Assembly: GCF_002412165.1 (NCBI RefSeq)
Contig: NZ_NXIA01000024.1
Coordinates: 1-38,882, forward strand
Reading direction: 5' to 3'
DNA: 38,882 bases
Origin: Curtobacterium sp. 'Ferrero'
Lineage (GTDB): Bacteria > Actinomycetota > Actinomycetes > Actinomycetales > Microbacteriaceae
Shown piece by piece: positions 33,196 to 38,882 of the stretch (position 1 is the first letter of the stretch; each line of letters begins with the position of its first letter). A program made the translations under genes and the position numbers. The notes beneath the pieces are model-generated. The model did no database searches. It saw only the letters and a program-made list of their open reading frames with translations, and was not told the origin of the DNA.

Positions 33196-34155
33196 ATGTC
33201 CTCCTGCACGCCGAAGTCCCGACCACTGGTCTCCGTGGCCGGCACGGACACGGATGCGGCGATACACGACCTCGCCGGCATGTACGCCGGGAAGCGGTGG
33301 CACGCCGCGCACGTGGACGACGACTTCTGGTACCGGTACGCCGGCATCGGGGACGAGCGTATGAGCATCCGACGCTCGCAGATGCACGGCGCCCTCCGCG
33401 GCGACGTGGCCGTCGAGGGCGAGGTCGTCGTGCAGTGGATCGACGCCGGCACCGCGACCGTGGACACCATGCGGGACGCGACCGTCATGCGCCACGGCGT
33501 GCCGGTGCTGTTCCCGATCGAGCAGCGGTTCGAGGTGGAGTACCGCGACTGGGACCAGCGACTCGTCCACCTCGACCGTTCCCTCGTGCTCGACGTCGCC
33601 ACCGAGCGGTACCTCGTGGACGGCACGCTCGCGTTCCAGCGGACCGGTGAGCCGGACCGGGCGGCGATCGAGCGGTGGCGGGGTTCCGTCGCCGGAGCCG
33701 TGCACGCGTTCCGCGAGGGCGGTGGCGAGTCGCTCGCCTGGCACGAGGCGCAACGGGACGTCGCTCGCGCCCTGCTCGACCTCTACCGGTTCCAAGCCCC
33801 ATTGCTGCCCGACCACTACGGCGAGCGGAGCAACCGACGGGTCCGCGCCGCCGTCGAGTTCATCCACGCGCACGCCGCGACGCCCCTCACCGTGTCGGAC
33901 ATCGCCGGTGCCGCCGGTCTGAGCGTCCGCGGCCTGCAGGAGTCGTTCCAGCGGGCCCTCGACCGGACGCCCATGCAGTACCTCCGCGAGGTCCGGCTGC
34001 GACGCGCCCAGGAGGACCTGGTGCACGGGTCGATCGAGGACACCACGGTCGCCGACGTCGCACGCCGATGGGGCTTCAGCCACATGGGCCGGTTCTCGAG
34101 CGAGTACCTGCAGCGGTTCGGCGAGTACCCGAAGAACACGCTGCGGCGGCACTGA
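33196..34155 (+). CDS. AraC family transcriptional regulator
   Basis: A 319-residue regulator. The C-terminal third holds the double helix-turn-helix: VSDIAGAAGLSVRGLQESFQRALDRTPMQYLREVRLRRAQEDL and VADVARRWGFSHMGRFSSEYLQRFGEYP (both within 225-319). The N-terminal 190 residues resemble the substrate-sensing domain of AraC-binding-like proteins, with no recognised ligand. It may control the alcohol dehydrogenase upstream or act elsewhere. It converges with the gene ending at 34192 over 36 bp. Confidence 0.9.
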   Translation: MSSCTPKSRPLVSVAGTDTDAAIHDLAGMYAGKRWHAAHVDDDFWYRYAGIGDERMSIRRSQMHGALRGDVAVEGEVVVQWIDAGTATVDTMRDATVMRHGVPVLFPIEQRFEVEYRDWDQRLVHLDRSLVLDVATERYLVDGTLAFQRTGEPDRAAIERWRGSVAGAVHAFREGGGESLAWHEAQRDVARALLDLYRFQAPLLPDHYGERSNRRVRAAVEFIHAHAATPLTVSDIAGAAGLSVRGLQESFQRALDRTPMQYLREVRLRRAQEDLVHGSIEDTTVADVARRWGFSHMGRFSSEYLQRFGEYPKNTLRRH

Positions 34156-34191
34156 CCGCGCTCCGGCGACCACGCTTCAGCCGACTGCGGT

Positions 34192-35610
34192 TCAGCCGAT
34201 CTCGTCACCGGTCGGCAGGGCACCGCACCAGTCGACGGTGGACGCCTCGACACTCGCCTCGAGCGCCCCGGTCGTGGCGTCCACGACGCTCACCAGGTCA
34301 CCCGAGGCAGACCGCGTGGTGACGGCGACGAACTGACCGTTCGGAGACGGACACACCGCGGTCACGCCCGCCTCCGCCGGCAGCGTCACCGCCAGCCGGG
34401 AGGCGCGGGTCGGCTCGACGCGCAGGATCCGCTGGTCGAGGGTGCCGTCGGCACGGACCGTGCCCACCACGCGGAGGTAGGTGCGGTCCGTGAGCGGCGC
34501 GATGCGTCCGAGGTAGGGCGCTTCCGCGCTCCCCGCGGGCGCCGCCACGGGTGTGCGTCGTCCGTCGGTCAGGTCGAGCTGGTCGATGCCGGTGCCGGTC
34601 TCGACGACCGCCGTGGTACCCGACGCCACGAAGCCGTGCAGCACGGTCGCACTGCCGAGCCGCACCGCGGGGGTCGAACCGCTCATGTCGACGAGGACGA
34701 GGTCGTCGTCGCTCGTCCGGACGAGTGCGCTCTCGGTGCGCGGGACGTACGCCCACTGCCCGACCGTCATGGGGACGACGCCGGTCCGCGGCACACCGTC
34801 GGCGCCCACGGCGGTCGGCATGTGGGTCCCGGTCATGTCGACGACGTACAGCCCGACGTCGGTGGAGCGTCCGCTCGACGTGTCCGCGTACTCGAACCCG
34901 AACGACGCTCCGTCGTCCGCGGTGTGCAGGGCGGTCACCCGACCGGCGGCGGTCGGCAGCGTGAGGTGCTCGACCGGGGCGCGGTCGTCGCGGACACCCG
35001 CGGCGAGCGGCACGACGTCGACTGCCGACGTTCCCCGGCCGGTGTCACGGACGACCACCAGCGACCGCCCGAGGCGCGCGAACTCGGTGATCCCGGCATC
35101 GGCGTACACCGTGGTCGCCCCGCCGGCGTCGAGCGACCGGCGGACGATGCGGTCCTTCCCGCGCCCGGACCCGGCCGGCACGAGCGCGAGGACGTCGGTG
35201 CTCCCGGTCCGGACGGTGGTCCGCAGCGTGGCCGTCGCGGACTGTCCCGGGGCCCGCACCCCGGACACGGCGATCTCGTACGAGCGGTCGTAGGACAGCG
35301 GCCCGGCGAACTCGACCGCGATGGTGTTGCCGCTCGACGTCACGGTGTGCGCCGCCGCCGGGCGCACCCGCACGTCCGCGGCCCGGACGGGTTGCAGCGC
35401 CTGGTTCGCGGTGAGGATCACCCGCTGTGCCGGCTTGGAGACCAGCCCGGACGCGTCGTAGGAGACCTCGCGGAGCCGGGGACCCTGGTGCGACCCGACG
35501 ACCGCGGCGAGCGCGCCCACGACGACGAGCACCACGACGACCGCGAGGTACCGGGAGCGGAAGCGGTCGCGGCGGGGACGTCGGAGGCGGTCAGTACTCG
35601 TACGGGTCAC
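34192..35610 (-). CDS. Membrane-anchored beta-propeller-like protein of unknown function
   Basis: A 472-residue protein. A basic N-terminus is followed by one hydrophobic helix (about 23-43), then an Ig-like (Big_5-type) domain near 50-130 and a long beta-rich part with repeated blade-like segments (for example VYADAGITEFARLGRSLVVVRD and PSPNGQFVAVTTRS). It is probably extracellular. The GTG start at 35610 lies 20 bp inside the end of the TIGR03943-type gene, so it is translated with the permease pair and may be its extracytoplasmic partner. Confidence 0.75.
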   Translation of the reverse strand: MTRTSTDRLRRPRRDRFRSRYLAVVVVLVVVGALAAVVGSHQGPRLREVSYDASGLVSKPAQRVILTANQALQPVRAADVRVRPAAAHTVTSSGNTIAVEFAGPLSYDRSYEIAVSGVRAPGQSATATLRTTVRTGSTDVLALVPAGSGRGKDRIVRRSLDAGGATTVYADAGITEFARLGRSLVVVRDTGRGTSAVDVVPLAAGVRDDRAPVEHLTLPTAAGRVTALHTADDGASFGFEYADTSSGRSTDVGLYVVDMTGTHMPTAVGADGVPRTGVVPMTVGQWAYVPRTESALVRTSDDDLVLVDMSGSTPAVRLGSATVLHGFVASGTTAVVETGTGIDQLDLTDGRRTPVAAPAGSAEAPYLGRIAPLTDRTYLRVVGTVRADGTLDQRILRVEPTRASRLAVTLPAEAGVTAVCPSPNGQFVAVTTRSASGDLVSVVDATTGALEASVEASTVDWCGALPTGDEIG

Positions 35611-36433
35611 TCGGCTGCGCGATCTGTCGGACCGAGGACGCCTTCACGACGATCCTGGCGGCGGCGGACTGGTCGGGGTTGGCGACGAGGGTTCCGCGGA
35701 CCCGGACCCACTGGTCGGCACCGGGCACGGAGCCACTCGTCGTCACGCCGAGGCCGACCGGCTGGGCGTCGACGGCGCAGCAGCTGATCACGAAGCGCGT
35801 CAGCGTGAACGAGCCGTCGCCGGCCGGGACGACGAAGCCGGTGAGCTCGACCCGCCCGCCGACGAGCGAACTGGTGTCGGTCGTCTGGCGGATGAGCGCC
35901 GCCCAGTCCTTCACGCCGTAGTCCGACGTGTCGACCGCGCCGCTGCCGAGGAGTGCGACGCCCTGCGTCCCGGTGGCGTTCGACAGCGTCGCGGCGTCGA
36001 CGCTCCGCTGCTGCGCGGTGCGCGCGGAGAGCGTCGTCGGGGGCAGCACGAGCATGGCGACCGTCACCGCGACCGTGACGGTCGCCGCTGCCCAGCCGAG
36101 CGCGGCGCGAGCGTGGCGACCCGCGCCTCCCGTCCGGCGGGCGTGACCGTGTGCGTCGGCGGCCGGGACGGCTGCGTGGGCTGCGTCGCCGTGGTCGTGC
36201 GTCCCGTCGCTCGCGGGGTCGTGGGTGTGCACGTGCCCGCGTGCGACGACGACGAGGCCAGCGACCGAGGCCGGCACGGCGAGGGCGGCGAGCACGATCG
36301 TGAAGACCGCGTACCGCGGGTTGATGTAGAGGTCGAGGTGCCCGACGAGGGCGAGCCACAGGGTGCACAGCGCGACGGCGAGCACGGACCCGAGGCCGAG
36401 CGCGGCCGGCGCGGCGGACTCAGACGAGGACAT
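35591..36433 (-). CDS. TIGR03943/DUF1980 family permease subunit with His-rich loop
   Basis: A 280-residue protein with two N-terminal hydrophobic helices, a His/Asp-rich loop (HVHTHDPASDGTHDHGDAAH, about 67-86, then HGHARR), a third helix near 115-135, and a conserved C-terminal domain with a CC pair (FVISCCAVDAQPVG). The partner in this family is a COG0701 permease, encoded here just upstream with a 14-bp overlap. The His-rich loop suggests handling of a transition metal, possibly zinc. Part of the loop region (RRTGGAGR) is encoded by a half-copy of the palindromic repeat. Confidence 0.85.
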   Translation of the reverse strand: MSSSESAAPAALGLGSVLAVALCTLWLALVGHLDLYINPRYAVFTIVLAALAVPASVAGLVVVARGHVHTHDPASDGTHDHGDAAHAAVPAADAHGHARRTGGAGRHARAALGWAAATVTVAVTVAMLVLPPTTLSARTAQQRSVDAATLSNATGTQGVALLGSGAVDTSDYGVKDWAALIRQTTDTSSLVGGRVELTGFVVPAGDGSFTLTRFVISCCAVDAQPVGLGVTTSGSVPGADQWVRVRGTLVANPDQSAAARIVVKASSVRQIAQPSDPYEY

Positions 36434-37442
36434 TCATCACCAACCCGACGGTCGCGGCGAACAGGATGCAGACGACGGCGAGCAGCACGAGGAACCGCGT
36501 GCGGAACGTCGTCCGGAGCAGGGCGATCATCTTGACGTCGATGATCGGGCCGATGAGCAGGAACGCCGTGATCGACCCGGGCAGGAACGTCGACGCGAAC
36601 GACAGCGCGAAGAACGCGTCGACGTTCGAGCAGAGCGACACCGTCATCGCCAGGAGCATCATCGCGGCGACCGACAGCACCGGGTTCGCCCCGACGGCGA
36701 CGAGCGTCGACCGGGGCACCGCGACCTGGACGGCCGCGGCGAGCCCGGCGCCGACGAACAGCGCGGGCATCATCGTCGCGGTCTCGCCGCCGAACTGCGC
36801 GGCGCTGTCGCGCCAGCGGTTCCGGGAGCGCGGTGCCCCGGCGGCGACGCGGCAGCGGGCCTCGAACGCGGGCAGCAGGAGGTCGGCCGGACTGCGGTGT
36901 GCCGCGACGATCCACCCGACGAGGTTCGCGACGACGAAGCCGCCGACGATCCGGACCGGGAGGATCCACCCGGACCACCCGAACGCCTGCGCGGTGCTGA
37001 TGATGACGAGCGGGTTGAGGATCGGCGCGGCGACCAGGAACGTGGCGGCCTCGGCGGGGGTGAACCCGCGGAGCATGAGGCCGCGGGCGAGGGGGACGTT
37101 GCCGCACTCGCACACCGGGAAGAGCATGCCGATGAGGGAGATCCACGCACGACGGGGCAGGGCACGCTGCGGGAGGATCCGCTCGAGGACTCCGACGGGG
37201 ACCCACACCTCGACGACGATCGACAGCAGGATGCCGAGCACGACGAACGGCAGGGACTCCACGACGACGCTGATCGCGAGCGTGAGGAAGTCCTGCACGA
37301 CGTCCGGCAGGCCGGCGGACCCGACGGCCGGGGACAGGAGCCGGAGCGCGAGGAGCACGGCGACGGCGAGCAGCACGAGGCCCGGACCGGTCAGGCTCCG
37401 GGGGCGGGCCGGGGTCGTGGCCGTGGCGGTCGCGCGCGTCAC
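36420..37442 (-). CDS. COG0701/DUF318-type permease
   Basis: A 340-residue protein with about eight hydrophobic helices. The conserved loop FPVCECGNVPLARGL and PILNPLVIISTAQAFG are family hallmarks; the second half has LCSNVDAFFALSFASTF. Paired with the TIGR03943 subunit it forms a putative two-component transporter, substrate unknown (often suggested to be a metal). The GTG at 37442 lies seven bases after TATCCT (37455-37450) on the minus strand, a likely leaderless start. First gene of a three-gene operon. Confidence 0.88.
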   Translation of the reverse strand: MTRATATATTPARPRSLTGPGLVLLAVAVLLALRLLSPAVGSAGLPDVVQDFLTLAISVVVESLPFVVLGILLSIVVEVWVPVGVLERILPQRALPRRAWISLIGMLFPVCECGNVPLARGLMLRGFTPAEAATFLVAAPILNPLVIISTAQAFGWSGWILPVRIVGGFVVANLVGWIVAAHRSPADLLLPAFEARCRVAAGAPRSRNRWRDSAAQFGGETATMMPALFVGAGLAAAVQVAVPRSTLVAVGANPVLSVAAMMLLAMTVSLCSNVDAFFALSFASTFLPGSITAFLLIGPIIDVKMIALLRTTFRTRFLVLLAVVCILFAATVGLVMNVLV

Positions 37443-37479
37443 CCGCGCAAGGATAGGCGACGCGGGGGAACGGTCGGGG

Positions 37480-38067
37480 TCAGCGCGCCGCGAGGCCGTC
37501 GAGGTGCCGGTCGAGCACACCGATCGCCCAGTCGCCGGACTCCCCCGGCGCGAGGCGTGAGACGTGCATCGCGAGGCCGTCGATCAGGGCGTGCAGGCGC
37601 CGTGCCTCGAACACCCGCTCGTCCTCGGGCACGCCGACCAACCGGACGATCTGCTCGGTCCACTGCCGCATGTCGGAGGCCACCCGGTCGAGCGCCGGCC
37701 GGAGCTCCGGGTCGGTCAGCGCGGCGTTGCCGAGCGCGAGGTAGACGTCGAGCTCGATGAGCCGCTCCTCGTCGAGGGGCAGGAGCTCGAGGAGGATGCG
37801 GCGGGCCCGTTCACGGTCCGGCAGCGTCTCGGGGACGGCGTCCACACGTCGCGTGGTGGCGTCGAACACCGCCTCGAGCGCGTGGGTCCGGACGCTCGCC
37901 TGCGTCGGGAACACGTACCGGACGGTCGACGGCGGGAGACCGGCCTCGGCCGCGACACCGCGGACGCTCAGCGCACCGAGTCCGTTGCGTGCGAGGACCC
38001 GGGCGGCGGCCTCGGACACGATCCGGCGGCGCTCCCCCACGTCGATGCTCCTGGCCACGGGTGCCAT
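37480..38067 (-). CDS. TetR family transcriptional regulator
   Basis: A 195-residue repressor with an N-terminal HTH (RRRIVSEAAARVLARNGLGALSVRGVAAEAGLPPSTVRYVFP, 13-53) and a helical ligand domain. It is divergent from a tandem SMR efflux pair, and a palindrome (38090-38115) fills the gap, so it probably represses the pumps and itself. Confidence 0.92.
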   Translation of the reverse strand: MAPVARSIDVGERRRIVSEAAARVLARNGLGALSVRGVAAEAGLPPSTVRYVFPTQASVRTHALEAVFDATTRRVDAVPETLPDRERARRILLELLPLDEERLIELDVYLALGNAALTDPELRPALDRVASDMRQWTEQIVRLVGVPEDERVFEARRLHALIDGLAMHVSRLAPGESGDWAIGVLDRHLDGLAAR

Positions 38068-38089
38068 GTTCGCACGACCGTGCTACCTT

Positions 38090-38115
38090 CTTTGTCGTAC
38101 AGTTGTGCGACAAAG
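38090..38115. promoter_or_regulatory. TetR-type operator between tetR and the SMR genes
   Basis: CTTTGTCG (38090-38097) and CGACAAAG (38108-38115) pair perfectly, and three inner pairs (ACA/TGT) extend the symmetry of this 26-bp site. Each TTGTCG half could double as a -35 for one of the two divergent genes. Confidence 0.75.
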
Positions 38116-38130
38116 AGTGAGGTGATCGTC

Positions 38131-38445
38131 GTGACCTGGGTCGTCCTGGTCGTGTCCGGCGTGCTCGAGGCGGTGTGGGCGACCGCGCTCAGTGCGTCGG
38201 ACGGGTTCAAGAAGGTCGTGCCCACGATCGTGTTCGTGGCCGGCATGGCACTGAGCATGGTCGGTCTCGGGTACGCCATGACGGGCATCCCCGTCGGCAC
38301 CGCGTACGCCGTGTGGGTCGGGATCGGGGCGTCCCTGACCGTCGTCCTCGCGATCGTCCGCCGGCAGGAGGCCGCGTCGTTCGCCCGGATCGCCCTCGTG
38401 CTCGGACTCGTCGCGTGCGTGGCCGGCCTCAAGGTGGTGAGCTGA
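38131..38445 (+). CDS. SMR efflux protein, first of a pair (Gdx/SugE or YkkC/D type)
   Basis: A 104-residue protein with four hydrophobic helices. The essential Glu is E13 in VLEAVWATAL, a segment resembling the SugE/Gdx (guanidinium exporter) group more than EmrE. The second gene follows with one base between stop and start, so the two probably form a heterodimer. GTG 38131 was chosen with GAGGTG upstream; GTG 38122 would add three residues. Confidence 0.88.
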   Translation: MTWVVLVVSGVLEAVWATALSASDGFKKVVPTIVFVAGMALSMVGLGYAMTGIPVGTAYAVWVGIGASLTVVLAIVRRQEAASFARIALVLGLVACVAGLKVVS

Positions 38446-38446
38446 G

Positions 38447-38882
38447 GTGGCGTGGGTCGTCCTGTTCGTCAGCGCCGTGCTCGAGACCGTCTGGGCCAGT
38501 GCCCTCGGCGCCAGCGAGGGGTTCACCCGCCCAGGGCCGACGGCACTGTTCGCGGTGACCATCGCGGTGAGCCTGGTCGCGTTCGGCTACGTCCTCCGGC
38601 ACATCCCGATCAGCACGGCGTACGCGGTGTGGACGGGCACCGGCGCGGCACTCACCGTCCTGTGGGCGATGGCGACGGGCGAGGAGCCGGTCACCGTCCT
38701 GCGCGTGCTCTTCATCGCCGGGATCGTCGGCTGCGTGGTCGGCCTGAAGCTCGTGCCCGCACGCCCCGCGGATCCGGCGGAGACGACAGGCCCGGTCGCG
38801 GCGGCGGGCCCGGTCGCGGCGGCGGGCCCGGTCGCGGCGGCGGCCCCGGTCGCGGCGGCGGCCCCCTCCGCGAAAGCGACAG
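38447..38882 (+). CDS. SMR efflux protein, second of a pair, runs off the window end
   Basis: The first 105 residues are a four-helix SMR protein with the essential Glu at VLETVWAS (E13) and the conserved ISTAYAVWTGTGAAL segment. After them comes a tail of Ala/Pro-rich hexapeptide repeats (GPVAAA, then APVAAA) encoded by 18-bp tandem repeats from about 38787. No stop is reached by 38882, so the true end is unknown. Such a tail is unusual for SMR proteins. Confidence 0.85.
   Translation, partial: MAWVVLFVSAVLETVWASALGASEGFTRPGPTALFAVTIAVSLVAFGYVLRHIPISTAYAVWTGTGAALTVLWAMATGEEPVTVLRVLFIAGIVGCVVGLKLVPARPADPAETTGPVAAAGPVAAAGPVAAAAPVAAAAPSAKAT
38787..38864 (+). repeat. 18-bp tandem repeats inside the second SMR gene
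   Basis: Units resembling GGCCCGGTCGCGGCGGCG repeat about four and a half times in frame, encoding GPVAAA/APVAAA. Slippage in this stretch could change tail length between strains. Confidence 0.85.

Noticed and set aside
38068..38130. Guanidine riboswitch in front of the SMR genes
   Set aside because: The gap is only about 60 bp and is filled by a TetR-type palindrome; no room for the riboswitch fold.
38875..38882. Start of another AGCGACAGATC hairpin like that at 184-224
   Set aside because: Only eight matching bases before the window ends, inside an open frame.

Overview
The window looks like chromosomal DNA of a pigmented, very GC-rich actinobacterium of the family Microbacteriaceae, most likely Curtobacterium or a close relative. 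The basis is the C50-carotenoid gene set (idi, crtE-B-I-Ye-Yf-Eb), the high G+C third positions, many GTG starts, gene-to-gene overlaps of GTGA/ATGA type, and many start codons lying 6-7 bases after a -10 hexamer (leaderless promoters). No phage, transposase or plasmid gene is visible.

Layout. 1-1540: a Gfo/Idh/MocA oxidoreductase between hairpin-rich spacers. 1541-7373: a complete C50-carotenoid locus; crtE-crtB-crtI-crtYe-crtYf-crtEb form one minus-strand operon, and idi is divergent from crtE across 21 bp. 7462-13342: a GlpP/YgcP-type antiterminator gene converges on a four-gene operon (MFS transporter, SDR dehydrogenase, FAD-linked oxidase, FGGY kinase). This is the same protein set as the uncharacterised E. 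coli ygcP/ygcU/ygcW/yqcE/ygcE group. The operon has a roughly 180-nt leader ending in an intrinsic terminator, the expected kind of target for an antiterminator. 13658-19123: a LacI regulator and an mmsA-mmsB-chvE type sugar ABC transporter, with near-identical 16-bp operators in front of lacI and in front of mmsA.

19248-20101: a HEPN/MNT pair whose MNT partner is fused to an XRE DNA-binding domain and whose HEPN partner lacks the usual catalytic Arg and His. 20286-24261: dCTP deaminase, a double GNAT protein and a CopD-CtaG membrane fusion, followed by a 19-bp tandem repeat array. 24553-25972: two overlapping genes of unknown function, one DUF6177-like. 26181-28478: tRNA-Gly(CCC), an apparently intracellular GH10 xylanase and a membrane protein of unknown function.

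28514-30791: a persulfide-type module with a CsoR-family regulator having CstR-like residues, a CoA-disulfide reductase/rhodanese fusion, a small Cys-rich protein, and a palindromic operator between the last two. 30859-34155: glycerate kinase, zinc alcohol dehydrogenase, AraC regulator. 34192-37442: a membrane-anchored beta-propeller-like protein plus a two-subunit permease (DUF1980/TIGR03943 with a His-rich loop, and a COG0701-type permease). 37480-38882: a TetR regulator divergent from a tandem SMR efflux pair; the second SMR gene runs off the end with a tandem-repeat-encoded tail.

Across the window a palindromic element (core GGACGGGAGGC ... GCCTCCCGTCC) recurs at least eight times between genes, including one perfect 50-bp palindrome. 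Half-copies lie inside several coding regions. The strongest candidate for an undescribed system is the YgcP-like antiterminator with its leader terminator and catabolic operon, possibly tied to the neighbouring LacI-controlled sugar transporter.
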